Positions 1-6,300 of a DNA stretch of 8,865 nucleotides are shown one piece after another. The position numbers and the translations under genes were made by a program. The stretch comes from Clostridiales bacterium (GTDB lineage: Bacteria; Bacillota; Clostridia; Oscillospirales; CAG-272). The DNA is taken from positions 1 through 8,865 of the forward strand of contig JAGZAC010000053.1 of assembly GCA_018370615.1 (NCBI GenBank), read 5' to 3'. The notes under the pieces are model-generated. The model saw only the letters and a list, made by a program, of their open reading frames with translations, was not told the origin of the DNA and did no database searches. How positions within the stretch are numbered: position 1 is the first letter of the stretch; every line of letters begins with the position of its first letter.

Positions 1-443
1 ATCTGCTGGATGAGGTATCCTATATTGCCGGGGTTCATCACAGCAACAGCCCGATTTATGTATATGAGAATCTGCGGGGGTTATATGATTTTGCTGTACG
101 AGCCTTTTCGGAGCAATACGGTGATATTTTCGGCACAACCAAAATTTCCAGAGTACTGACGCGCAGCGGAGAAATTTTATTCTGCGGGAAGCCGCTGTAT
201 CTGACCGACAGCGAGAAGCGTATTTTAAACATGCTGAAATATGCTCCGACAGATCCGGATACAAAGGAGAAGCCCTACTACAGCAGAGAACAGATCGCCG
301 CATTCTGCATGACGGATGGCCGCAGCGCTGCAGGCGCCGTAGCCGTACATATCTGCAATATGAACAATAAGGCCAACAGAGCTACCGGCTTTGATATTGT
401 TGAATGCAAACGGTATTTAGGATATCGGCTGCACGTATTTTAA
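1..443 (+). CDS. Winged-helix (OmpR/PhoB-type) DNA-binding regulator, 3' end only
   Basis: The reading frame is open from the window edge (first full codon at 3) to TAA at 441-443, so the N-terminus lies outside. The last ~95 residues have the layout of an OmpR/PhoB-type winged-helix domain. A two-strand beta entry with GEILFCGKPLYLT at about 171-209 leads into a helix (EKRILNML). A helix pair follows, with the likely recognition helix AVAVHICNMNNKA at about 336-374, and the wing ends in CKRYLGYRL, which corresponds to the family's 'VRGVGYRL' ending. The ~50 residues before it could be the end of a receiver domain or a linker, and no phospho-acceptor region is visible. By family, such domains bind direct repeats near promoters, often as response regulators. 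The glycosyltransferase gene starts only 17 nt downstream, so the two are probably co-transcribed. The domain call is fairly sure; whether this is a true two-component regulator cannot be told here. Confidence 0.72.
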   Translation, partial: LLDEVSYIAGVHHSNSPIYVYENLRGLYDFAVRAFSEQYGDIFGTTKISRVLTRSGEILFCGKPLYLTDSEKRILNMLKYAPTDPDTKEKPYYSREQIAAFCMTDGRSAAGAVAVHICNMNNKANRATGFDIVECKRYLGYRLHVF

Positions 444-447
444 TGAG

Positions 448-452
448 AGGAG
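448..452 (+). promoter_or_regulatory. Shine-Dalgarno site choosing the GTG start of the glycosyltransferase
   Basis: AGGAG lies 8 nt before GTG at 461. From that GTG the protein begins MVSIVVPVYN, exactly where GT2 proteins normally begin. In-frame ATGs at 443 and 404 lie upstream of this site and would add residues unlike the family. Confidence 0.65.
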
Positions 453-460
453 AGCATGTT

Positions 461-1447
461 GTGGTTAGTATTGTTGTTCCCGTATATAATGCAGAGAAGT
501 ACCTGCATGCATGTGTAGAAAGCATTCTGCAGCAGACTTACAAGGACATTGAATGTATTTTGATTGACGATGGCTCCCCAGACAATTCCGCTGCCATCTG
601 CAGCAGCCTTGCGGCGGAAGATCAGCGTGTGAAATATGTACGGCAGGAAAATGCCGGTGTTTCCAGTGCCCGCAATCACGGGCTTGCACTTGCCAGCGGG
701 GAATATGTCCTATTTGTCGACAGCGATGATATATTGAAAAGTGACATGGTGGAAAGCATGATCGCAACCATGGAAGAGGAGGGGACAGATTGTGTTGTGT
801 GCGGCATTGCTTTTTTCACCGAATCAGCGACAGAAACAACAGATTTGATTACACCGCGGGCTACCCTGCGGGATAAAGAATCTGCCGCTCGTTTTTTTGC
901 ACGCGAGTATTCTGCTACACTTATGAATTCTCCCTGTAACAAACTCTATAAGAAGGCATTGATCAAAAGTGAATTTGATACCTCTGTAGATATTGGGGAA
1001 GATCTGCTGTTTAATCTTGCGTATTTACAAAATGTTTCCTCTGTTTCTTATTTAGACCAGGCATTTTATTGCTACAGAAGAAATGTTTCTGGAAGCCTTA
1101 GCATAAAGCTGCGTGGGGATATGTATGCCATTGCAAATCGTCTTTATAAGGGTTGCATGGACTATCTGAGCACATTTTCCGGGCCTTTCCAGACAGAAAA
1201 AATTTCCTATTTTCATTTTAAGAATCTTCAGCTTTCCACGTTGGGTGTTGTCCATGCTGAGGGGACAAAAAAAGAAAAAACAGAAGCCTTACGCAAAATT
1301 TGCAGTGACAATATGACTGTCATGGCCCTGGAAGATATTGCACAAATGCAGCTTGGGAAAAAGGACAAGATTTTTCGAAGTCTTATGCAAAAAAAGCACG
1401 TTCACCTTCTATATTGGCTCAATTTCTTCTGGCTCCGTCTGCGATGA
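461..1447 (+). CDS. Family 2 glycosyltransferase (GT-A fold)
   Basis: This protein of about 328 residues is predicted to transfer a sugar from a nucleotide-sugar donor to a surface-polysaccharide or glycolipid acceptor at the inner face of the membrane. The GT2 landmarks run in order: the first strand SIVVPVYNAEKYL (residues 3-15), DDGS (36-39), the NAGVSSARNHGL segment (64-75), the metal-binding VDSDD (86-90), PCNKLYKKALI (158-168), and GED at 179-181, the usual place of the catalytic acid/base region. The remaining ~120 residues are basic and end in an aromatic stretch (LLYWLNFFWLRLR) that may touch the membrane; there is no clear transmembrane helix. Start choice: GTG 461 has a well-spaced AGGAG, while ATG 443 overlaps the upstream stop codon (TAATG) and would add six residues. 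The gene sits just behind a winged-helix regulator and ends at a strong terminator. Donor and acceptor cannot be read from sequence. Confidence 0.9.
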   Translation: MVSIVVPVYNAEKYLHACVESILQQTYKDIECILIDDGSPDNSAAICSSLAAEDQRVKYVRQENAGVSSARNHGLALASGEYVLFVDSDDILKSDMVESMIATMEEEGTDCVVCGIAFFTESATETTDLITPRATLRDKESAARFFAREYSATLMNSPCNKLYKKALIKSEFDTSVDIGEDLLFNLAYLQNVSSVSYLDQAFYCYRRNVSGSLSIKLRGDMYAIANRLYKGCMDYLSTFSGPFQTEKISYFHFKNLQLSTLGVVHAEGTKKEKTEALRKICSDNMTVMALEDIAQMQLGKKDKIFRSLMQKKHVHLLYWLNFFWLRLR

Positions 1448-1457
1448 GAATAGCGCA

Positions 1458-1487
1458 AAAAACTGCCGGCATTTGCCGGCAGTTTTT
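1458..1487. terminator. Bidirectional rho-independent terminator between convergent genes
   Basis: The 13-nt arms AAAAACTGCCGGC (1458-1470) and GCCGGCAGTTTTT (1475-1487) pair perfectly around a 4-nt loop. The GC-rich core is flanked by A-runs on the left and T-runs on the right, so it can work on both strands. It lies 10 nt after the glycosyltransferase stop (+) and 15 nt after the stop of the DUF4282-like gene (-), and separates two convergent transcription units. Confidence 0.93.
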
Positions 1488-1502
1488 ACATTTTTCTTTT
1501 TC

Positions 1503-2027
1503 TTACTGGTTTTGACAACCGTTGGGGCAGCCGCCCTGATTGGCATCATACTGGGTTCCGCAATGGGTGCAGTATACCATCTTCGGTTCCGGTGCTGCTG
1601 GTGCCTGCTCTTCCTTGGGAGGTTCAGGCAGCTTTTTATTAATCGTAATTACGTTCTGTACCAGAATAATGGTGAGCATGAGCAGCTCATATACGATGCG
1701 CACGAGGATCGGACCGAGAATCATTAACAGCAGACCCTGGAGCGCAGTGCTGTGGAAGGAGGAGCTTCCTCCCCAGAAGGATGTGGTGTATGTGCCGGAG
1801 AAAAGCATAAAGAATCCGGCAGCAATGCAATAAAATGTTACAAGAATGTAAAGGAATTTCAGGATTTTCTCGATAAACAAGGTTTTGAAGTTAAGAATGT
1901 CCGCGACGATCTGGAAAAACTTATTAAGGCTAGGGCGTTTGTTTTCCGGAAGAATGAATATAAAGGTCAAAATAGTTGCCGCAATGGCTAAAACTGCGCC
2001 GATAATATAAGCGATATATACAGGCAT
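1503..2027 (-). CDS. DUF4282-like membrane protein with C-terminal cysteine knuckle
   Basis: This 174-residue protein has three probable membrane segments, at about 5-25, 57-78 and 97-122. The stretch LNFKTLFIEKILKFLYIL (45-62) and the later GPILVRIVYELLMLTIILVQN (105-125) resemble the DUF4282 family, small membrane proteins of unknown function. A Pro/Glu/Ala-rich linker (133-149) leads to four cysteines, C153, C156, C167 and C171, arranged CxxC-x10-CxxxC. This is a zinc-ribbon-like knuckle, but the last pair reads CPNGC rather than the usual CPNCG spacing. The start is the ATG at 2027, preceded by AAAGGGGA with an 8-nt spacing and by its own consensus promoter at 2061-2089. The gene ends at the bidirectional terminator, so it forms a one-gene unit downstream of the long operon. 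Seen: membrane helices and cysteines. From family knowledge: the DUF assignment. A real function is unknown. Confidence 0.8.
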   Translation of the reverse strand: MPVYIAYIIGAVLAIAATILTFIFILPENKRPSLNKFFQIVADILNFKTLFIEKILKFLYILVTFYCIAAGFFMLFSGTYTTSFWGGSSSFHSTALQGLLLMILGPILVRIVYELLMLTIILVQNVITINKKLPEPPKEEQAPAAPEPKMVYCTHCGTQYDANQGGCPNGCQNQ

Positions 2028-2060
2028 GGAAGTAGTCCCCTTTCGATATTTGTTAATATA

Positions 2061-2089
2061 ATTATACTTTATCAGACATAATTTGTCAA
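2061..2089 (-). promoter_or_regulatory. Perfect consensus sigma-A promoter for the DUF4282-like gene
   Basis: On the minus strand TTGACA (2089-2084) and TATAAT (2066-2061) match the housekeeping consensus at all twelve positions and are separated by exactly 17 nt. Transcription would start near 2054, giving a leader of about 27 nt with a strong AAAGGGGA ribosome-binding site before the ATG at 2027. The surroundings are AT-rich. No operator-like palindrome is evident between the boxes and the start codon. Confidence 0.88.
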
Positions 2090-2137
2090 TATAAAGCAGA
2101 AATATATTTGAATAATTTATATGCCTGTATTTGGGAA

Positions 2138-2545
2138 TTATTCCTTTTCATATTTGCAGGGTGCCTGATAAAATGTCTCTAAATCCATTTGGTAGATGCC
2201 GTCCCGCAGAAGAAAGCCCGTTTGGGAGAGAATCTCCGCCGGTCCTGCGTCCGGCAGCATTTCTGCCTTCTGAATTCCAATGCGGTGCATAAAATACATC
2301 ACCGCTCGGCAGAGAACAATCATCGCCTCATCATCTGTAAAAGACGGGGCGCAGGCCAAGGTAATGATTTTTCCCGGTTCCCCTAAAGTAAACTGGCAGA
2401 TGCCGATAATGTCCGTAATGGTTTCTCTGTCCGGTGCCAGATTTGCCGCAAAGTATGCTAGAGCTTCCGCCTCATAGGGCACGGAAAGCGCTTTGCATAT
2501 GCTTTCTTGTGTTTCTTTACTGTCAAGTGGTTTTACAACAAACAT
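2138..2545 (-). CDS. Small GNAT-like protein of unknown function
   Basis: This 135-residue soluble protein has no signal peptide. Its order of elements suggests a GNAT acetyltransferase fold: an N-terminal helix region with LAYFAAN (29-35), a strand pair around IIGICQFTLGEPGKIITLAC, a helix EAMIVLCRAVMYFMHRIG, a strand IQKAEML, and a final ILSQTGFLLRDGIYQMDL resembling the closing 'lGF...' segment of GNATs. The pyrophosphate-binding loop (Q/R-x-x-G-x-G/A) expected between the central strand and helix is not recognisable; APSFTDDEA stands there. It may therefore be a degenerate member or not an acetyltransferase at all. It is the last gene of the minus-strand operon, 8 nt after rluB, with AGGAG 5 nt before the ATG overlapping the rluB stop region, which suggests coupled translation. 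Bacillus has the GNAT-like gene ribT beside scpA, but nothing here proves orthology. Confidence 0.6.
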   Translation of the reverse strand: MFVVKPLDSKETQESICKALSVPYEAEALAYFAANLAPDRETITDIIGICQFTLGEPGKIITLACAPSFTDDEAMIVLCRAVMYFMHRIGIQKAEMLPDAGPAEILSQTGFLLRDGIYQMDLETFYQAPCKYEKE

Positions 2546-2553
2546 AACTGCTC

Positions 2554-3294
2554 CTATATGTTTTGCAGGTACTGAATTTCATTTTCTGTAAGACGGCGCC
2601 ACTTACCTGCTGCCAGCTTGCCGAGCGAAAGCTCTCCCACGGCAATACGCCGAAGTCTCAGAACCGTAAGACCCACAGCATCACACATGCGCCGAATTTG
2701 ACGGTTGCGTCCCTCGTATAGAGTGATTTGCACTACAGAATACTCCACACCGCCCCGGTCCGTCTCACCGGATTTACACAGTTTTGCCTGAATGGGACGC
2801 AGTGTGTATCCGTCCAGCTGCATAGGTTTGGTGAGTCGTTTTATACCCCTGTTATCCAAGGTGCCTTTTACTTTAACTAAATATACTTTCGGAATGGAGT
2901 GGGAAGGGTGTGTAAGCTTATTGGCGAGTGCTCCATCGTCTGTAAACAATAAAAGCCCTTCCGAATACATGTCCAACCGTCCTACAGGATATACCCGCGA
3001 CGGCACATCCTGCAGCAGCTCCATGACACAGGGACGACCCTGCTCATCGTGCATGGTGGTGACATATCCCGGGGGCTTGTGCAGCATGACATATGTATGC
3101 CCAGTGTCCTGGGCACGTTTTTCGACAGGCTTCCCCTTCCAGCAAACAATATCAATACCGGGAATAATTTTGTCGCCAATAGATGCGGGAATCCCGTTGA
3201 CTGTAACAGCGCCGGCGGCAATTTCCGCTTCTGCCGCCCGGCGGGAAAGAACTCCGCAGTCGGTAAAATATTTTTGGAGTCTGATTTTTTCCAT
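2554..3294 (-). CDS. rluB: rRNA pseudouridine synthase, RluB/RsuA family
   Basis: This 246-residue enzyme converts a specific uridine of rRNA to pseudouridine during ribosome assembly. An S4 RNA-binding domain fills the N-terminus (IRLQKYFTDCGVLSRRAAE, about 4-22, through VTVNG). The catalytic domain opens with YVMLHKPPGYVTT (68-80) and EQGRP, and holds the signature GRLD at 105-108, with Asp108 as the predicted nucleophile, followed by SEGLLLFTDDG. The conserved EGRNRQIRRM is at 194-203 and RLRR at 213-216. The VTT...GRP segment fits the large-subunit enzyme RluB (Bacillus YpuL; position equivalent to 2605 of 23S rRNA) better than RsuA, although target assignment within this family is inference. 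It starts 10 nt after the carboxypeptidase stop with only a weak ribosome-binding site (GCGGACGA), so it probably depends on read-through from upstream. In Bacillus, rluB also lies near dacB and scpAB. Confidence 0.92.
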   Translation of the reverse strand: MEKIRLQKYFTDCGVLSRRAAEAEIAAGAVTVNGIPASIGDKIIPGIDIVCWKGKPVEKRAQDTGHTYVMLHKPPGYVTTMHDEQGRPCVMELLQDVPSRVYPVGRLDMYSEGLLLFTDDGALANKLTHPSHSIPKVYLVKVKGTLDNRGIKRLTKPMQLDGYTLRPIQAKLCKSGETDRGGVEYSVVQITLYEGRNRQIRRMCDAVGLTVLRLRRIAVGELSLGKLAAGKWRRLTENEIQYLQNI

Positions 3295-3304
3295 AATTCG
3301 TCCG

Positions 3305-4423
3305 CTATTTAAAAAAGTGAAATATTCCTTTTTGCAATTCTATCGTGGGGCAGGCCATATCTGCATATAGGGCCACTCGTCCAATTTCTTTTCCGTCCCG
3401 CAAAAAAACGGCATATCCCACAAGATCACCTTTCTTTACGGGTGCGTATAAAAACGGATCTGATTCCAAGACAGTGGTAATGGGGCCACCGGATTTGGGC
3501 AGAGACAGGGATAGGGCATCTCTGTTGGTAGCCGTAATATAGTCTTTCTGGCCGCCGGTGCAGGGCAGGCTGAAGGTAAGGGCGCCTTCTTCTGCAAGCA
3601 CATAATTCTGATATGTGGAAAAGCCATAATCCAGCATGGCTTTGTGGTCCTTCCAGTCGTCCGGATCATTCAGCGTTACTGCCACCAGGGTTACGCCATC
3701 CCGCTGGGCCGCAGAAACCAGACACCTGCCGCTGCGTTTGGTAAATCCGGTTTTGACGCCGATGGCTCCCTCATAGCTTTGCAAAAGCCGATTGTGGTTC
3801 ACGAGCACGCGTGTGCCTTCGGATCCGTTTAGTGGGATCTTTTGCTTATAAGTGGAAACGATTTTTTGGAAGGTCTCATTTTGCAGTGCTGCACAAGCCA
3901 GCGTGGCTAAATCCTTAGCGGAGGTATAGTGCTCTTCGTCGTCCAGCCCATGGGGATTGGTAAAATGGGTATTTGTAAGACCAAGCTCCTCTGCCTTTTC
4001 ATTCATCAAGGCGGCAAAGTCCTCCACACTGCCGGCCACTTCACAGGCAATAGCCGCGGCGGCGTCATTGGCGCTTTCCAGCATCAGTGCATAAAGCAGC
4101 TGCTCCATAGTGAGCTTTTCGCCGGCAGACAAATAAATCGAAGATCCCTCAATGCCGGCCGCCTCTTCCGATACCTTTACTTCCCGGTCCAGCTTTTTTG
4201 TATGCTCAATAGCAACCAGGGCAGTCATAATTTTTGTGGTGCTGGCCATGGGCAGTCGGGTATCCCCGTTGTGGTCAATGAGAACCTCTCCAGATGCAGC
4301 TTCCATTAAAACTGCGCCCTGGGCACTTACAGAGGGAGCCGCGGTAGCAGCCGCCGTGGCAGGTGCGGCAAAAATAACAATACACAGCACAATAGATGTG
4401 CATGTGAGAATCAATCGTTTCAT
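3305..4423 (-). CDS. D-alanyl-D-alanine carboxypeptidase (peptidase S11, DacB/DacF type)
   Basis: This 372-residue exported low-molecular-weight penicillin-binding protein removes the terminal D-Ala from peptidoglycan pentapeptides and so limits cross-linking. A signal peptide is evident: MKRL, a hydrophobic core to about 20, then an Ala-rich cleavage region near 24-28. All three active-site motifs are intact: STTK (61-64, Ser61 nucleophile), SAN (117-119) and KTG (224-226). The ~110 residues after DYGF (265-268) match the C-terminal PBP5-like beta domain. The protein ends in GIFHFFK, a short, possibly amphipathic tail; membrane anchoring is uncertain. GAGGAG precedes the ATG by 9 nt. Its place between gerW and rluB fits a sporulation-linked DacB/DacF-type enzyme as in Bacillus, but vegetative DacA-like roles are not excluded. 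The 87-nt gap before it, which holds potential hairpins, is one of the larger gaps in the operon and could carry independent regulation. Confidence 0.93.
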   Translation of the reverse strand: MKRLILTCTSIVLCIVIFAAPATAAATAAPSVSAQGAVLMEAASGEVLIDHNGDTRLPMASTTKIMTALVAIEHTKKLDREVKVSEEAAGIEGSSIYLSAGEKLTMEQLLYALMLESANDAAAAIACEVAGSVEDFAALMNEKAEELGLTNTHFTNPHGLDDEEHYTSAKDLATLACAALQNETFQKIVSTYKQKIPLNGSEGTRVLVNHNRLLQSYEGAIGVKTGFTKRSGRCLVSAAQRDGVTLVAVTLNDPDDWKDHKAMLDYGFSTYQNYVLAEEGALTFSLPCTGGQKDYITATNRDALSLSLPKSGGPITTVLESDPFLYAPVKKGDLVGYAVFLRDGKEIGRVALYADMACPTIELQKGIFHFFK

Positions 4424-4454
4424 AATAACAAACTCCTCAATTTCTTCAAAAATA

Positions 4455-4489
4455 GGATAGGAAAAAGAGGGGTTTGCTATCCCAGCAAA
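4455..4489 (-). promoter_or_regulatory. Possible alternative-hairpin leader between gerW and the carboxypeptidase gene
   Basis: In the minus-strand transcript TTTGCT (4489-4484) can pair with AGCAAA (4478-4473). The overlapping GGATAG (4482-4477) can instead pair with CTATCC (4460-4455). The two stems exclude each other because they share 4478-4477. The first stem is followed, after CCCC, by CTCTTTTT, loosely like a weak terminator. Stems are only 6-7 bp, so this may be chance. Confidence 0.25.
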
Positions 4490-4510
4490 AATTTGGTGAA
4501 AGGTGCGAAA

Positions 4511-4912
4511 TTATTTATTTTTGGAGAAAACTTCTTTGAATTTTTCAATCAATTCCGGGGAACGCTCGATTGCATTGATAATCTGAGAAACCGGATCTGC
4601 CGGCTCTTTTGCCTCGTTGACGTTGAGCAGTTCCACGTTCCCGGTAGGCGAGACAACCAAAAATGCAACGGGAGTCACTGTAAGCCCGGAACCGCCGCCT
4701 CCTCCAAAGTTATTGTTGCCTGTAGGAGCCGCTTTCTTGCCCAAATAATCGATTCCGCCTGTAGCAAATCCAACGGTAAGCTTCGACACGGGAATCACCA
4801 CCGTGCCGTTTGCAGTGGTAATGGCTTCTCCGATAATGGTATTGGCGTCAAAGGAGGATTTGAGTCCCTCTACAGAGGCGCGGATAATCTCACTCATTTT
4901 ATTGTCGCTCAT
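4511..4912 (-). CDS. gerW: GerW family spore protein (YtfJ)
   Basis: This 133-residue member of the GerW/YtfJ family is required in Bacillus for normal spore germination with L-alanine, though its molecular action is unclear. The family signature is plain: GEAITTANGTVVIPVSKLT (28-46), GFATGG (48-53), a glycine-rich loop FGGGGGSG (69-76) and TPVAFLVV (80-87). The C-terminal ~30 residues form an amphipathic, charged helix (IINAIERSPELIEKFKEVF). Length is usual for the family. The first ATG (4912) is preferred because AAGGA lies 8 nt before it; a second in-frame ATG is at codon 6. The gene follows ytfI by 30 nt, the same pairing as in Bacillus, which strongly supports both calls. It implies a sporulating lineage, though GerW-like proteins also remain in some non-spore-forming clostridia. 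Confidence 0.93.
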   Translation of the reverse strand: MSDNKMSEIIRASVEGLKSSFDANTIIGEAITTANGTVVIPVSKLTVGFATGGIDYLGKKAAPTGNNNFGGGGGSGLTVTPVAFLVVSPTGNVELLNVNEAKEPADPVSQIINAIERSPELIEKFKEVFSKNK

Positions 4913-4942
4913 ATTCCCAATCCTTTCTTATATAAAAGCAGT

Positions 4943-5590
4943 TTATACTTTCATGTTCTCCTGGGGCAGTGTGCGTTTCAGCATAAAAAATGCAGATAGG
5001 GACGCTTGCAGTAAGTGAATCGTCCGAATTTTTATTGCTGCTTTGATATCTGCATCCCATGTTCCGGAAAAGTCTGCCCGAATTTGCACGGCATCCTTTT
5101 CCAAAAGGGTCAGCGTAACAGTGTTGTCCAGAAATTCCAGAAGATAGGAAGCGCTTTGGACGGTAACGCCGTAAGCGATGCCGGTGGATGCGGGTTCTCC
5201 GGTCCCTACGGTGATATACAGCCGCTTTACAGTAATATGGAGTTTTTTTGCATAGCGGGCAGCCAGTCGAAGGAGAATATCCTTCATTTTCCCTAGAAAT
5301 TCCGGCATGGGTAAGTCTCCCTTGAGCTCATCCAAAACACTGAGCTTTTCTTTTTTTGTCTGTTTTTCTTTTTGCTTTTCTGAAAATTTAGACAGTTTCT
5401 GTCCGCGCAGCTGCTTTGCAAGCGCGCGGTAACGGGTTTTTTTTTCTAAGGGAACTTTATAACGGATGGGACCTACGCAGACATACAGGGAAAAAGTCCC
5501 ATCCCTGTACGAACAAGCAACGCGCAGATATGCAAATAAAAGCAGCAGGACAAGGGCAAGAATCCCAAGAATTAAATAAAGAAAAATCAT
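4943..5590 (-). CDS. ytfI: DUF2953 membrane protein (YtfI-like)
   Basis: This 215-residue protein of unknown biochemical function belongs to the DUF2953 family. One hydrophobic N-terminal segment (2-21) probably anchors it in the membrane. A basic linker rich in Lys and Gln follows (about 50-85, including EKQKEKQTKKEK). The conserved core lies at about 110-190, with HITVKRLYITVGTGEPASTG (118-137) continuing into IAYGVTVQSASYLLEF. The GTGEPASTGIAYG segment is the best family marker. It stands directly before gerW, as ytfI stands before ytfJ in Bacillus, suggesting a shared role in the forespore or spore envelope. ATG at 5590 follows an AAGGCAGG-type site. A run of nine A (coding strand; + strand T at 5437-5445) lies in the linker and could be slippage-prone. 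Confidence 0.85.
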   Translation of the reverse strand: MIFLYLILGILALVLLLLFAYLRVACSYRDGTFSLYVCVGPIRYKVPLEKKTRYRALAKQLRGQKLSKFSEKQKEKQTKKEKLSVLDELKGDLPMPEFLGKMKDILLRLAARYAKKLHITVKRLYITVGTGEPASTGIAYGVTVQSASYLLEFLDNTVTLTLLEKDAVQIRADFSGTWDADIKAAIKIRTIHLLQASLSAFFMLKRTLPQENMKV

Positions 5591-5616
5591 AGCCTGCCTG
5601 CCTTTCTTAAAAAAGC

Positions 5617-6279
5617 TCAGTCTTCTTGGGTGCTTTCTTCCGACTTCGTTGCTTCTTCGTTTAGTTTTTCCTGGAGAACTGAGGACGCATGAGGAATTCC
5701 GACCTTTGGGAGGTCCTCCAGTGAGGAAAGACCAAATACCCGTAGAAAGTGATCTGTTGTCCGGTACAGGATCGGCCTGCCGGGTACATCCAGACGGCCA
5801 CAGGATTCGATGAGCTGCTTGTCCACAAGGCTGGAGACGCTGTAGCTGGAATCCACACCCCGCACAGTATCTACAAAAGCCCTTGTCACCGGCTCGTTGT
5901 ACGCAATTACTGCAAGGGTTTCAATAGAAGATTGAGACAGATTGCCTCCCCGTTTGATTCCCAGCGCTTCCCGGATATAAGTGCCGTATTGTTCCCGGGT
6001 ACAAAGCTGACAGGAAGTATCGAACATCACCAGCATAATTCCACGAGGCAGCGGCGTATCTTCTGCATTGTACAGCTCCATGTACTCACGGACAATATTT
6101 TTTGCTGTGCCGGCGGATACGGATAGTACCTCGCCCAGCTTTTGATAGGTTACAGGGTGTCCGGCAGCAAACAGCACAGCCTCGATAATTTTTTGACATT
6201 TTGGAATATCAAACTCTTCCGAAGCGGCTTCCTGCCCCGTGTCAGAGACAATTTCCATTTCGTTTATTTCCATACTCAT
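5617..6279 (-). CDS. scpB: Segregation and condensation protein B
   Basis: This 220-residue kleisin-associated subunit of the SMC-ScpA-ScpB condensin compacts and separates sister chromosomes on the nucleoid. The protein has two winged-helix domains. The first spans about 27-105 (KIIEAVLFAAGHPVTYQKLGE). The second spans about 113-190 and contains the hallmark LSQSSIETLAVIAYNEPVTR (114-133), RGVDSSYSVSSLV (140-152), DVPGRPILYRTTDHFLRVFG (164-183) and LEDLP. An acidic N-terminal extension of ~25 residues precedes the core, and a Glu/Ser-rich tail follows it. Dimerising ScpB binds the middle of ScpA. The gene starts 21 nt after scpA. AGG lies 7 nt before the ATG at 6279; a second ATG two codons later is possible. 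A six-codon frame (ATG at 6296) ends in the TGA that overlaps the scpB start codon, which may be incidental. Confidence 0.96.
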   Translation of the reverse strand: MSMEINEMEIVSDTGQEAASEEFDIPKCQKIIEAVLFAAGHPVTYQKLGEVLSVSAGTAKNIVREYMELYNAEDTPLPRGIMLVMFDTSCQLCTREQYGTYIREALGIKRGGNLSQSSIETLAVIAYNEPVTRAFVDTVRGVDSSYSVSSLVDKQLIESCGRLDVPGRPILYRTTDHFLRVFGLSSLEDLPKVGIPHASSVLQEKLNEEATKSEESTQED

Positions 6280-6300
6280 TGTTGAACCTGCGCCATAAAA

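Noticed and set aside
404..460. Upstream ATG starts (404 and 443) for the glycosyltransferase
   Set aside because: ATG 404 lies inside the preceding gene and adds residues unlike GT2 proteins; ATG 443 lies before the AGGAG site. GTG 461 fits both spacing and family alignment.
1264..1281. A-rich tract in the glycosyltransferase as a programmed frameshift site
   Set aside because: It encodes ordinary Lys/Glu residues, no stem-loop follows closely, and the normal frame continues to a plausible end.
1752..1991. Plus-strand open frames opposite the DUF4282-like gene
   Set aside because: The minus strand has promoter, ribosome-binding site and membrane-protein pattern; the plus-strand frames have none of these.
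2133..2144. Short palindrome around the GNAT-like gene stop as a terminator
   Set aside because: The stem is about 5 bp and AT-rich, lies partly inside the coding region, and has no convincing U-run.
2792..3370. 192-codon plus-strand open frame opposite rluB
   Set aside because: The opposite strand encodes a complete pseudouridine synthase with its catalytic GRLD; the antisense product resembles nothing.
4493..4999. 168-codon plus-strand open frame opposite gerW and the end of ytfI
   Set aside because: It is antisense to two well-recognised genes, and its translation shows no family features and has a cysteine/histidine-rich shadow-frame composition.
6279..6296. Six-codon frame between scpA and scpB as a leader peptide
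   Set aside because: It has no ribosome-binding site, and a frame this short arises easily by chance.
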